36,170 nt of DNA from CAZTYI01 sp964466185. Lineage in GTDB: Bacteria > Chlamydiota > Chlamydiia > Chlamydiales > SM23-39. The stretch lies in contig CAYXMS010000012.1 in the NCBI GenBank assembly GCA_964466185.1, positions 1 through 36,170 on the forward strand. The letters run 5' to 3'. Below the pieces are notes generated by a model, which was not told the origin of the DNA, searched no databases, and saw nothing but the letters and a program-made list of their open reading frames with translations. Made by a program: the position numbers and the translations under genes. This document shows, piece by piece, positions 1-8,190 of this stretch (positions within the stretch are counted from its first letter, which is position 1; each line of letters starts with the position of its first letter).

Positions 1-134
1 ATAGATTTTTAAGCTGCGAAATCATCAAAAAAATGGGGTTTCTACAAGCCCATTAGCTGAAAAAGAAAAATGCAGCCTTGTTTTTATTTTTATTTTGATA
101 TAAAATTTTTTAAAATTATGCATTTAGCAACTGA

Positions 135-375
135 ATTCAACCATCCCCTAAAGATGGAAAGACACTAATGACTTACCAAGCAAGAAAAGCCAGACTGCTT
201 TTAAAGGAGAAAAAAACTTATATAATTCATCACCAAATATCGCAAGAAGTTTTTGGATTTCAGCTATTTGACAAAGTGCTTTTTGAGAACCCTCCTACTT
301 TTATTGGTGGCAAAAGGTCTAACGGATATTTTCATTTAACTCAGATAGACAGGATAACAACTCATAACTACACGA
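135..375 (+). pseudogene. Collapsed iscB relic: N-terminal PLMP region joined to C-terminal domain
   Basis: Reading from 135 without a start codon gives IQPSPKDGKTLMTYQARKAR and then LLLKEKKTYIIHH. This resembles the IscB N-terminus (consensus of the type SPDGKPLMPxxPARARKLLKEGKA). From about 256 the same frame gives FGFQLFDKVLFENPP and then GGKRSNGYFHLTQID...TTHNYTSY, which resembles the C-terminal IscB region (LFDKVLY...GRRSSGYFDLRKLDG...ASxSYKKL). The bridge helix, RuvC and HNH parts that should lie between, roughly 300 residues, are missing. An ATG at 168 opens a 118-codon frame, but its last third runs into an omega-RNA fragment, so I do not regard it as a functional gene. The family match is from memory of the IscB consensus, not from a search. 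Confidence 0.6.
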
Positions 376-381
376 GCTATC

Positions 382-445
382 CATCACCCCTGCCTAAAGG
401 GAGAAGCTTGAGCCGTAGGCACAAAGGAAATTTTATACAAAAATT
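382..445 (+). ncRNA. Truncated omega-RNA (HEARO) 5' fragment, copy A
   Basis: The sequence CATCACCCCTGCCTAAAGGG followed by AGAAGCTTGAGCCGTAGGCAC and AAAGGAAATTTTAT matches the 5' end of the complete omega-RNA copies elsewhere in this window. It has the same hairpin with a TAAA loop and the same GCTTGAGCCGT...GGCAC block. Similarity fades after about 445. A weak hairpin (CCTGCCT...AGACAGG, about 509-537) further on may be an old right end. It follows the iscB relic on the same strand, so it probably belongs to a second nested element. Confidence 0.55.
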
Positions 446-561
446 AATAAAACTGCCGGAAAAAGCAACCACATTATCAACCACAACGGGAGGCGGTGTT
501 TCCTCTTCCTGCCTAAAGACCTAGTCTTACAGACAGGGGTGTCCACGCCGTCATTTTTTTT

Positions 562-1732
562 ATGACTAACCCTATATCAGGTCTATCTGTTTCAAAAAAC
601 CATGAATTATGGCAACAATTAGAGCATTTAAAAAAAGAAAATGAATCTCTTTTAAAAAATCAACAAAGAATCCAAGAACAAGGAAAACTGGTCTTTAATT
701 CCATAGTTAATAGAACCATCCCCACAAAACACAAGCCGCAGCATTCTTTAATAACAAGAATAGCTGTGAGCAGTTTAAAAATTTTACTGTTTCCTATATT
801 TATATATAATTTTTACTTTAATAATATTGATGTTGATGAAGAAGACTCGAGTGATCTCGACGTTAATGAAAAATACTTTATAATCAGAAATTTTATTTTT
901 GCAGCTGAAAATGGAAAGTTAGAAACTATAAAAAAAATTCTACGCCATCCCAGCTTTAAGGATCCCGATTTTAATATACAATACTTCATTGCCAGAGCTT
1001 TTCTTTTAGCAGTTGAAAATGAACATTTAGAAATTGCAAAAGAACTTATGCGCCATCCCAGCTTTAAGGATCCCGATTTTAATGGCAAAAACTTCATTTC
1101 CAGAGCTNNNNNNNNNNNNNNNNNNNNNNNNNNNNNNNNNNNNNNNNNNNNNNNNNNNNNNNNNNNNNNNNNNNNNNNNNNNNNNNNNNNNNNNNNNNNN
1201 NNNNNNNCAAGATATTCTGCACCATCCCAGCTTTAAGGATCCCGATTTTAATGGCAAAAACTCCATTTCCAGAGCTTTTCTTTTTGCAGCTGAAAATGGA
1301 CACTTAGATATTATGCAAGATATTCTGCACCATCCCAGCTTTAAGGATCCCGATTTTAATGGCAAAAACTTCATTTCCAGAGCTTTTAATTTAGCAGTTG
1401 AAAATGGAAACTTAGAAATTATACAAGATATTCTGCACCATCCCAGCTTTAAGGATCCCGATTTTAATGGCAAAAACTCCATTTCCAGAGCTTTTCTTTT
1501 TGCAGCTGAAAATGGACACTTAGATATTATGCAAGATATTCTGCGCCATCCCAGCTTTAATGATCCCGATTTTAATATACCATATTTAATGGCCAAAGCT
1601 TTTAATTTAGCAGCTGAAAATGGACATACAAATATTACCCAAGAAATACTGCAAAAAATCTCATTGCAGCAAGCTTGGCAAATTTCTTTTTATATTTTTA
1701 TTAAAAAGTGCTTTTGGAAAATTCCCCTGTAA
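562..1732 (+). CDS. Ankyrin-like 36-residue tandem repeat protein, interrupted by an assembly gap
   Basis: The protein starts MTNPISGLSVSKNHELWQQL, with a polar, possibly coiled-coil N-terminus, then a hydrophobic stretch (SSLKILLFPIFIYNFYF, about residues 74-90) and an acidic linker. It then enters tandem repeats of the type HPSFKDPDFNGKNFISRAFL followed by LAAENGHLEIMQDILR. The AAENGHLEI...IL core is ankyrin-like, but the period is exactly 36 residues (108 bases) instead of 33. Unit starts are at 946 and 1054, then after the gap at 1223, 1331, 1439 and 1547. The frame changes across the N run because 100 is an arbitrary filler length; I read one gene, ending at TAA 1730-1732. No good ribosome binding site precedes 562. 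Ankyrin-type proteins of intracellular bacteria are often host-directed effectors; that role is only a guess here. Confidence 0.7.
1108..1207. other. Assembly gap (100 N)
   Basis: Exactly 100 undetermined bases lie inside the tandem-repeat gene. This is the customary filler for a gap of unknown size. The flanking 108-bp units are nearly identical, which explains the assembly break, so the number of repeat units cannot be known from this window. Confidence 0.97.
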
Positions 1733-2011
1733 GCTTAATAATTCCCTTAGTTCTTTTCCATATTTCACTCGAAAGCTATTTTAATCCTAACAATGCTTAG
1801 CAAAATAATACAAATTGAAACTTTCTTCGTACGAATGTTTTAAGAAAAGCATTTGCCGCTATTTTTTTTTTACCGCAAAGCTTTAAGTTACTTAAATTAA
1901 TTGTTTTTTGCTTGCATTTGGATTTACAATTTAATTTTTTTACTGCTTTTTATTTTTTTCTTAAAAAAAATCTGCTATGTTTAAAAGAAACCTTTACCCT
2001 ATTTTATTTTT
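1733..2011. other. Intergenic region before dnaB, no gene seen
   Basis: This is 279 AT-rich bases with poly-T and poly-A runs (for example 1860-1872 and 1951-1971) and no convincing open frame or RNA. It must carry the terminator of the repeat gene and the dnaB promoter, but I cannot pick a clear -35/-10 pair. Confidence 0.5.
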
Positions 2012-3853
2012 ATGGCCAACAAAACACTAAAAACGCCTCCTGCTTCTAAAGAATCGGAAATGATGGTCTTAGGCTCTATGCTGACGTCTGAAGAGAGTCT
2101 GGCAGCAACAGACATCTTAATAAAAGATGATTTTTATTATGCAGAGCATAAAATTATCTTCCGTGCTTTAAAAGAAGCTTTTCATAAAGACAAGCCTGCC
2201 GATGTGCACATCATTGCCGAGAGTTTAAAAAAAGAAAATCTTTTAGAAGAAGCCGGATCCATTTCTTATTTGACTACCCTTGCCCAATATGCCGGAACAT
2301 CTGCTTATGTCGAAGAATATGCCAAAATAATTAAAGACAAAGCGCTGTTACGCCGCATGATTGAAGCATCTGAAAAAATTATGAAATCTGCACTTTCAGA
2401 TGAAACTGAAGCCAGCGAAGTTCTGGACGATGCCCAGGCCAAGTTTTTTTTGATCTCGCAATCCATTAATAATGAATCTTTCGTTCATGTAAAAGAATTT
2501 TTATCTGGCTTAAAAAACTCGTCTAAAATTCCTTACTTAAAAGAGCTGCAGGAAAAGCAAGAAGAATATTTGAAAAAAGGGCCTTCCAGTACTCAGTTAA
2601 CTGGAATTCCAACTCATTTTGCAGATTTAGACAAATTGATTAATGGTTTTGATAATTCAAACCTGATTATTCTAGCCGCCAGGCCGGCTATGGGAAAAAC
2701 CGCCATGGCCTTAAATGTAGCAGAAAATTTCTGTTTTAAAAACAATCTGCCAGTGGCTATTTTTTCTTTAGAAATGACCGCCGAGCAAATTTTACATAGG
2801 ATGATCTGCTCCCAAGCAGAAGTAGAATCTGAAAAAATCAAAACCGGCGCTTTAAATGGCAGCGAATACCAAAGGATTGTCTCAGCTGTTAATACTATGA
2901 TGAAACATACACTTATTATAGATGACCAGCCGGGGCTTAAGATTACAGATTTAAGAGCGCGCGCCAGAAGATTAAAAGAAAGTTATAATATTGGTTTTTT
3001 GATTATTGACTATCTCCAGCTATTATCCGGATCGGGAACCATGCGCTCTTCCGACAACCGACAAAATGAAATTTCTGAAATTTCCAGAATGTTAAAAACT
3101 CTAGCCAGAGAACTGGACGTTCCAATTTTATGTCTTTCCCAGCTTTCCAGAAAAGTTGAAGAAAGAACAGGCCACAGACCTATGATGAGCGATTTAAGAG
3201 AATCAGGCTGTGTAACAAAAGATACACAAATCAAAGATGCTAACACTGGCAGGGTATATACCATTAAAGAATTGGCAAATGAAAAAAACCTTCTGCCTAT
3301 TACTGTATCTGCCGTCAATAAAAACCTAAAAATAGGCAACTACAAAATGATCAAAGCCTTTTCTTCCGGTAAAAAACAGGTCTTTGAATTAAAAACCAAA
3401 TCCGGCAGATCTATTAAAGCCAGCAGCAACCATCCTTTTTTAAAAGACAAAGACTGGATAAAATTAAAAAATTTAAAAACTGAAGATAAAATTGCCATCT
3501 TTCAAAATCAGAATATTTTCTTTGATGAAATTACATCCATTAACAAACTTGAAATAGAAGAGGTCTTTGATGCAACAGTAGAAGAAGTTCATAATTTTGT
3601 AGCCAATGACATTATAATTCATAATAGCATTGAGCAGGACTCCGACCAGGTAATGTTCTTATTAAGAAGAGAATACTACGATCCATACGACAAACCAGGA
3701 CAAGCAGAATTAATTGTCGCTAAAAACCGCCACGGGCAAGTAGGAACTGTCAATTTAACTTTCCGAAAAGAGATTGCTCAGTTTGCCAATTACTCCTTAA
3801 CAGAAACTCCCAAAGAGAATCCGGCTTTTGCAGAATTTACGCCGCCTTCGTAA
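2012..3853 (+). CDS. dnaB: Replicative DNA helicase DnaB containing an in-frame mini-intein
   Basis: DnaB is the hexameric 5'-3' helicase that unwinds DNA ahead of the replisome. The N-terminal DnaB domain covers about residues 12-115. The RecA-like domain follows, with a Walker A motif at AARPAMGKTAMALN (K229, T230), the Walker B region FLIIDYLQLLSG, and LSRKVEERTGHRPMMSDLRESG. At residue 400 the host sequence breaks at DLRESG, continues with a 139-residue intein, and resumes with SIEQDSDQVMFLLRREYY and the final motif AKNRHGQVGTVNL. Removing the intein leaves 474 residues, the usual DnaB length. The position upstream of mnmG and lplA matches the chlamydial order I recall (CT497-CT499). A functional helicase requires protein splicing. 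Confidence 0.96.
   Translation: MANKTLKTPPASKESEMMVLGSMLTSEESLAATDILIKDDFYYAEHKIIFRALKEAFHKDKPADVHIIAESLKKENLLEEAGSISYLTTLAQYAGTSAYVEEYAKIIKDKALLRRMIEASEKIMKSALSDETEASEVLDDAQAKFFLISQSINNESFVHVKEFLSGLKNSSKIPYLKELQEKQEEYLKKGPSSTQLTGIPTHFADLDKLINGFDNSNLIILAARPAMGKTAMALNVAENFCFKNNLPVAIFSLEMTAEQILHRMICSQAEVESEKIKTGALNGSEYQRIVSAVNTMMKHTLIIDDQPGLKITDLRARARRLKESYNIGFLIIDYLQLLSGSGTMRSSDNRQNEISEISRMLKTLARELDVPILCLSQLSRKVEERTGHRPMMSDLRESGCVTKDTQIKDANTGRVYTIKELANEKNLLPITVSAVNKNLKIGNYKMIKAFSSGKKQVFELKTKSGRSIKASSNHPFLKDKDWIKLKNLKTEDKIAIFQNQNIFFDEITSINKLEIEEVFDATVEEVHNFVANDIIIHNSIEQDSDQVMFLLRREYYDPYDKPGQAELIVAKNRHGQVGTVNLTFRKEIAQFANYSLTETPKENPAFAEFTPPS
3209..3625 (+). other. DnaB mini-intein, 139 residues, no homing endonuclease
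   Basis: The insert begins with Cys (CVTKDTQIKD) directly after DLRESG and ends VHNFVANDIIIHN directly before Ser of SIEQDSD. It therefore has the N-terminal Cys1, the C-terminal His-Asn pair and a Ser +1 nucleophile needed for splicing. Block B is GRSIKASSNHPFL, with the conserved His but Ser where Thr is usual. Block F is EEVFDATVEEVHNF. The region between the two splicing halves (about DKIAIFQNQNIFFDEITSI) is only a short linker, so no endonuclease domain is present. Insertion site and both termini match the Synechocystis DnaB intein as I remember it (DLRESG/CISGDS...NFVANDIIVHN/SIEQD). Confidence 0.95.
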
Positions 3854-4168
3854 GCTAATTTTTTAACGAATTAATCCATTGACCGTCTCCCCATAACTAC
3901 AACCAGAAGTATTACGCCATTATTTATAATAATTTATATATAAAATTATTTTAATTTATTAATGAATAAAATATTTTTTTAAACAAAAAAATATTATTTA
4001 TATTTTAATTTTAATAGAAAAAAAACATTTTAAAAATTGCTTTTTATTTTAAGCCGCTTTACTTAAATGAGTATAGATAATAAAATTATTAGATAATAAT
4101 CAGTTAAGTCTTCAAGACTATTTTATCAAAAAACAATTTAACAAATTAAAAATTTAAAAAGGTGGAAA
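3854..4168. other. AT-rich intergenic region between dnaB and the small ribosomal-type gene
   Basis: This is 315 bases without a gene. The centre (about 3925-4030) is almost pure A/T with short inverted repeats. TATAGATAAT at about 4072-4081 could serve as a -10 region for the downstream genes, but I see no convincing -35 partner. No dnaB terminator hairpin is obvious. Confidence 0.45.
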
Positions 4169-4264
4169 ATGGCAACTGTTAAGAAAAAAAGAAAAACTAA
4201 AATGTCCAAACATAAAAGAAAAAAACGCTCTAGACGTGATCGTCACAAGAAAAACAAATCATAA
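4169..4264 (+). CDS. 31-residue highly basic ribosomal-type protein (AURKAIP1/COX24, mS38-like)
   Basis: The frame ATG 4169 to TAA 4262-4264 encodes MATVKKKRKTKMSKHKRKKR followed by SRRDRHKKNKS. It is preceded by a good Shine-Dalgarno sequence (AAGGTGG, seven bases before the ATG). The pattern K-x-x-K-M-x-K-H-K-R-K-K-R-x-R-R-D-R-H-K is that of the short bacterial AURKAIP1/COX24-domain proteins. These are homologues of mitochondrial small-subunit protein mS38, best known in Bacteroidetes. It probably binds rRNA in the 30S subunit. It lies 30 bases upstream of mnmG, probably in the same transcript. The gene is short enough to be missed by gene callers. The alternative is a nucleic-acid-binding peptide of other function. 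Confidence 0.75.
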   Translation: MATVKKKRKTKMSKHKRKKRSRRDRHKKNKS

Positions 4265-4294
4265 GTTAAGGTAAAAATAACTTTTTTATACGCC

Positions 4295-6232
4295 ATGTGG
4301 ACATTTGAAAAGATCTATGATGTGATTGTTGTCGGCGCCGGACATGCAGGATCAGAGGCTGCTCATATAGCAGCTAAAAAAGGTGCAAAAACTTTGCTGT
4401 TAACAATCAATCTAGACTCTATTTGCAGGCTTAGCTGCAATCCATCCATCGGAGGAACGGCAAAAGGCCATATTGTCAGAGAAATTGATGCACTTGGTGG
4501 CATTATGGGAAAAATTGCCGACAGAACAGCGATTCACTGGCGTATGCTAAATCGTTCCAAAGGCCCGGCCGTAAGATCTCCTCGTGCGCAAGTTGATCGG
4601 ATCAAGTATCAATTTGCGATGAAAGAATTTTTAGAAGGGGTAGAAAATCTAGAAATCAAACAAGGCACTGTCGAAGATCTTCTAATAGAAAAAGGCAAAG
4701 TCAAAGGAGTTGTTTGTCAAGAAGGCCTAGCCTATCTAGGAAAAACGGTTATTATTTCCAGCGGCACTTTTATGCAAGGCAGGATTTTCATTGGCGCTGA
4801 AGCTGCTTTTGCCGGAGGCAGAAGCGGTGAGCCGGCTTCTTTTGGTCTTTCTTTGGCTTTAAAAAAAATGGGCTTTAGAATTAGCAAATTAAAAACCGGC
4901 ACGCCTCCCAGAGTACATAGCAGAAGCATAGATTTTTCTGTGTTAGAAGAGCAAAAATCTGAATATTGGCCAGGCCAAAATAAAAAACCGGATTTTTCAG
5001 AAAAAATCCAGTTTTCTTTTTCCGAACAAATTAACAACTTACAACAAGTTTCCTGCTATTTAAGCTATACCACTGAACAGACAAAACAAATCCTGCTAAA
5101 AAACCTGACCCGCTCGGCTCTATTTGGCGGTAAAATCCAGGGCAAAGGCCCTCGATACTGTCCTTCTATCGAAGACAAGATCGTCCGCTTTGCCGACAAA
5201 CAAAGACATTTATCTTTTTTAGAGCCTGAAGGGCTAAATACCCGGGAATACTATATTAACGGCATCTCTTCTTCGATGCCATTTGATGTCCAGCTAGCTG
5301 TTATCCGTTCTATGAAAGGTCTAGAAAAAGCAGAGATCATGCGGCCGGCCTATGCTATTGAATATGATTGGGTGGAAAACGGCCAGGTTAAAAATACTTT
5401 GGAGAGTTATTTAATACGAAATCTTTATTTTGCCGGCCAGCCTAATGGCACAACCGGATATGAAGAAGCCGCAGCGCAAGGGCTGATAGCCGGCATCAAT
5501 GCTGCAAACTGGGTATTAAAACAAGAACCTTTTGTCTTAAAACGTTCGGAAGCTTATATCGGTGTGTTAATTGATGATTTGGTAAGCAAAGAAATCACCG
5601 AACCCTATCGCATGTTTACCTCGAGAGCAGAACACCGTCTTTTATTAAGACAGGACAATGCAGACTTGAGACTTTTTGAACATGGCTTTCAACAAAACAC
5701 CATTTCTCAACAAAAATATAAAAAACTAAAACTGAAAAAAGAACTGATTGAAAAAGAAAAAGCAAAACTGAAAACCAGTTTTGTTCAATATGAAAACAAA
5801 AGAGCTTCTTTAGCGCAACTTTTAATAAAAAAAGATTTTCCCTACCATATGCTTTATCAACTATTTCCTGATAAAGTCAAAATCTGCGAGCCGGAAATAG
5901 CCAAACAAATCCAAACTGAAATCAAATATGAAGGATATTTAAGCCGCCAGCGGAAAGAAATTGAAAAACTGAATTTTTTAGAAAAAGCTAAAATTCCCGA
6001 AAATTTTGAGTTTGAAAAAGTGGTTAGTCTAAGAAATGAAGCTAAAGAAATGCTTAAAAAGAAAAAACCCGCTACTTTAGCGGCAGCTGCCAGACTCAGC
6101 GGCGTTTCCCCTGCCGACATTTCCATACTTTTAATTGCCTTACAAAGAACTACCCTCCATCAACAAACAGCTGTCAAGCTCGCTCAAAAATCTCAAACCC
6201 TGGCAGAATCAACCAATAAAAAGAAGGTCTAA
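4295..6232 (+). CDS. mnmG: tRNA uridine-5-carboxymethylaminomethyl modification enzyme MnmG (GidA)
   Basis: MnmG uses FAD and works with the GTPase MnmE to build the cmnm5 modification at wobble uridine 34 of tRNAs. The N-terminus holds the dinucleotide-binding motif VVGAGHAGSEAA (G14, G16, G19). The family signatures CNPSIGG (residues 48-54), RGPAV-type SKGPAVRSPRAQ, and GQPNGTTGYEEAAAQGLIAG near residue 390 follow. EPYRMFTSRAEHRLLLRQDNAD and a helical C-terminal domain complete it. Its 645 residues are slightly longer than the usual 610-630. It sits between the mS38-like gene and a small exported protein whose ATG begins two bases after the mnmG stop, suggesting translational coupling. Confidence 0.97.
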   Translation: MWTFEKIYDVIVVGAGHAGSEAAHIAAKKGAKTLLLTINLDSICRLSCNPSIGGTAKGHIVREIDALGGIMGKIADRTAIHWRMLNRSKGPAVRSPRAQVDRIKYQFAMKEFLEGVENLEIKQGTVEDLLIEKGKVKGVVCQEGLAYLGKTVIISSGTFMQGRIFIGAEAAFAGGRSGEPASFGLSLALKKMGFRISKLKTGTPPRVHSRSIDFSVLEEQKSEYWPGQNKKPDFSEKIQFSFSEQINNLQQVSCYLSYTTEQTKQILLKNLTRSALFGGKIQGKGPRYCPSIEDKIVRFADKQRHLSFLEPEGLNTREYYINGISSSMPFDVQLAVIRSMKGLEKAEIMRPAYAIEYDWVENGQVKNTLESYLIRNLYFAGQPNGTTGYEEAAAQGLIAGINAANWVLKQEPFVLKRSEAYIGVLIDDLVSKEITEPYRMFTSRAEHRLLLRQDNADLRLFEHGFQQNTISQQKYKKLKLKKELIEKEKAKLKTSFVQYENKRASLAQLLIKKDFPYHMLYQLFPDKVKICEPEIAKQIQTEIKYEGYLSRQRKEIEKLNFLEKAKIPENFEFEKVVSLRNEAKEMLKKKKPATLAAAARLSGVSPADISILLIALQRTTLHQQTAVKLAQKSQTLAESTNKKKV

Positions 6233-6233
6233 C

Positions 6234-6659
6234 ATGTTTTTTCAAAATAAAAACAAATGTTTAACATACATTTTTATTTTCAGTTTTTTAATCAGCACTT
6301 TTGCTTTTACCGAACCAGATATAAAAATAGAAAAAAACCTAAAAAACTTTTCGCTTTCCCCTAAAAACACAGTGCCTGTAAAAGCCTCTACAAATAAAAC
6401 ATCTGCTGATAAAAGCATGATTACCATCGACGCTAAAACCAGGGCTGAAGATTATCAAAAAGCCTATCTTTTGATCCGCAAAGACAAACCTTCGTCTAGA
6501 ATCTTTTTTAAACTGGCAGATGGAACTATTTTATCCAACATAGTAGATATTACTGTTTTAGAAAATGGGACTTTGCTGCTATTTAAAACAACAACTACCC
6601 AAGGCTTAAAATATAACGTGATTCCCGTCGAGGAAATTATAGCTTTGGGCCATTTATAA
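6234..6659 (+). CDS. Small exported protein, function unknown
   Basis: I place the start at ATG 6234 because it follows AGAAGG, overlaps nothing and begins a signal peptide: MFFQNKNKCLTYIFIFSFLI followed by STFAFTEP, with cleavage probably after TFAF or near it. An upstream in-frame ATG at 6135 lies inside mnmG and would spoil the signal sequence. The 141-residue product has a polar linker rich in N, T and K. A compact C-terminal part follows (SRIFFKLADGTILSNIVDIT...YNVIPVEEIIALGHL), looking like a small beta-rich domain. I do not recognise a family. Tight spacing to mnmG and lplA (16 bases) indicates one operon. Confidence 0.75.
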   Translation: MFFQNKNKCLTYIFIFSFLISTFAFTEPDIKIEKNLKNFSLSPKNTVPVKASTNKTSADKSMITIDAKTRAEDYQKAYLLIRKDKPSSRIFFKLADGTILSNIVDITVLENGTLLLFKTTTTQGLKYNVIPVEEIIALGHL

Positions 6660-6675
6660 CCCTAAAAAACAAACA

Positions 6676-7329
6676 ATGCTTAAATTTTTAGAATTTGAAA
6701 ATTTAGCTATTGAAAAACAGTTAACACTGGAAAAAGAGCTGTTAAAAAAACAGCAAGGCTCTTTTTGTCTGATTAATCACAACCTCTTATCCCCTACAAT
6801 TGTTTTAGGGATTTCTAACCGAAGAGAAAACTATGTTGATCTTAAAAAATTACAAAGCTGGCCATTGACCATTCTCCGCCGTTTTTCAGGAGGCGGCGCT
6901 GTTGTCATTGATAAAGATACTATCTTAATAACTTTTATCATCGAAAAAAAGATTTTAGATTTTTCATATCCTGAACAAATCTTTCAATGGAGCGAAAATT
7001 TTTATAAACAAGTTTTTGATCTTCCTTATTTCCATTTAAAAGATAAAGACTATGTTCTAAAAGATCAAAAATGCGGAGGAACCGCACAATATCTGACTAA
7101 AGACAAATGGCTGCATCACAGCTCTTTTTTATTTGATTTTGAAAAAAACTATATGGACTATTTGCTTTTCCCTCCCCAAGTGCCCACTTATAGAAAAGAC
7201 AGATGCCATACAGATTTTCTAGCCAAGATCAAAGATCATATTCCGGACAAGACTTTTTTCCTCCAAAAATTCAAACATCAGTTAGCCAAGGAATTTAATT
7301 TAATCGACCGCTTGATTGATCTATTTTAA
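6676..7329 (+). CDS. lplA: Lipoate-protein ligase A family protein
   Basis: The 217-residue protein belongs to the biotin/lipoate ligase fold, which activates lipoate with ATP and attaches it to the E2 and H subunits of 2-oxoacid dehydrogenases. The lipoyl-binding signature RRFSGGGAVV is at residues 68-77. The lysine motif KCGGTAQYL starts at K132, corresponding to K-(I/C)-x-G-x-A. It is followed by KWLHHSSFLFDF, the HGTLL-like strand. The length fits a ligase without the accessory C-terminal domain. Chlamydiae carry an lplA directly after gidA (CT499 as I recall), which supports the assignment. A lipoyl transferase (LipB/LipM-like) role cannot be excluded from sequence alone. Confidence 0.88.
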   Translation: MLKFLEFENLAIEKQLTLEKELLKKQQGSFCLINHNLLSPTIVLGISNRRENYVDLKKLQSWPLTILRRFSGGGAVVIDKDTILITFIIEKKILDFSYPEQIFQWSENFYKQVFDLPYFHLKDKDYVLKDQKCGGTAQYLTKDKWLHHSSFLFDFEKNYMDYLLFPPQVPTYRKDRCHTDFLAKIKDHIPDKTFFLQKFKHQLAKEFNLIDRLIDLF

Positions 7330-7437
7330 ACCTTTCCAAAGCTGCGATCAAAAAAAAACTCTGCCGAAAAGGGACTAATTTTCAGGCTTTAAGACCTTTT
7401 TTGTTCAAATGGGTTCGCTTCCTTAAAATTACCGACC

Positions 7438-7460
7438 AAAGCTCCTATCGGAGCTTTTTA
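7438..7460 (+). terminator. Rho-independent terminator after lplA
   Basis: AAAGCTCC-TATC-GGAGCTTTTT forms an 8-bp perfect stem with a four-base loop and a T run on the + strand. It lies 110 bases after lplA and faces the convergent rsmD. The surrounding 7330-7594 holds no other recognisable feature. Confidence 0.8.
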
Positions 7461-7594
7461 GCAAATTTTAAGCGTCGTGATCCCTATACTAACAAGTCGT
7501 CAAAAGCACTTAAAAAACTAGCTATCCAAAACAGCAGAGTTTAAATTTTAATTTTTAAAATAATAACTTTCGACTAAAAAAAACACAAGTTTTT

Positions 7595-8176
7595 TTAGAA
7601 CAGACTCAAGCAGGCTAAAGAAGATTTTCCATATTTTCTAACCTTTTCCAATTTCCAACCCATTCTTTTAAAATCTGCTGTTTCTGCCACTAAATTATTT
7701 GGTAGCTCTACAAAAATTTTAACCTCTTTTTGACAAATTTCAGCCTGTTTTAAAAGCAAGAGTTTTTCTTCTAAAAATTGATTCTCTTTAAAATGTTTGT
7801 ATGGCGGATCCATATAAACATAATCAAAACAACTTTCTTCTGCTGTTAAAATGGAAAAAGCCCTATCTATAGAAGACAGAATAACCCTGCCTTTTTTTTC
7901 CAAACCCAGGGCTTTCAGATTTTGCCGAATAAGAGCGGCTGTCTGTTTATCTTTTTCTACAAAAACCGCCATTTCAGCTTTTCTGCTCAAGGCCTCAATA
8001 CCCATTATGCCAGAGCCTGCAAACAAATCTAAAAACCAAAAGCCTTCAATCCGATTTTGCAAAATATTAAAAAGCGCCTGGCGCATCATGGAAGTAGTAG
8101 GCCTTGTCTTGTGCCGGGAAATGTTTCCTAAAAGTTTGCGCCCTTTTAACAATCCGCCAGTAATAGATAAACTCAT
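7595..8176 (-). CDS. rsmD: 16S rRNA (guanine966-N2)-methyltransferase RsmD
   Basis: The 193-residue class I methyltransferase starts MSLSITGGLLKGRKL, with the typical GG...KGR N-terminus. It continues RPTTSMMRQALFNIL, the SAM-binding motif LDLFAGSGIMGIEALSR (D50-G56), and the catalytic motif DYVYMDPPYK (D123-P-P-Y126). The family methylates N2 of G966 in 16S rRNA during 30S assembly. It is the last gene of a minus-strand set, 14 bases after the stop of the VWA-domain gene, so it is probably cotranscribed with it. Confidence 0.95.
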   Translation of the reverse strand: MSLSITGGLLKGRKLLGNISRHKTRPTTSMMRQALFNILQNRIEGFWFLDLFAGSGIMGIEALSRKAEMAVFVEKDKQTAALIRQNLKALGLEKKGRVILSSIDRAFSILTAEESCFDYVYMDPPYKHFKENQFLEEKLLLLKQAEICQKEVKIFVELPNNLVAETADFKRMGWKLEKVRKYGKSSLACLSLF

Positions 8177-8190
8177 AAAAAATATAGCTG

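Noticed and set aside
946..1655. Regular 108-bp repeats considered as a CRISPR-like or satellite array
   Set aside because: The repeats are contiguous without spacers, exactly in frame and translate into an ankyrin-like motif, so they are coding.
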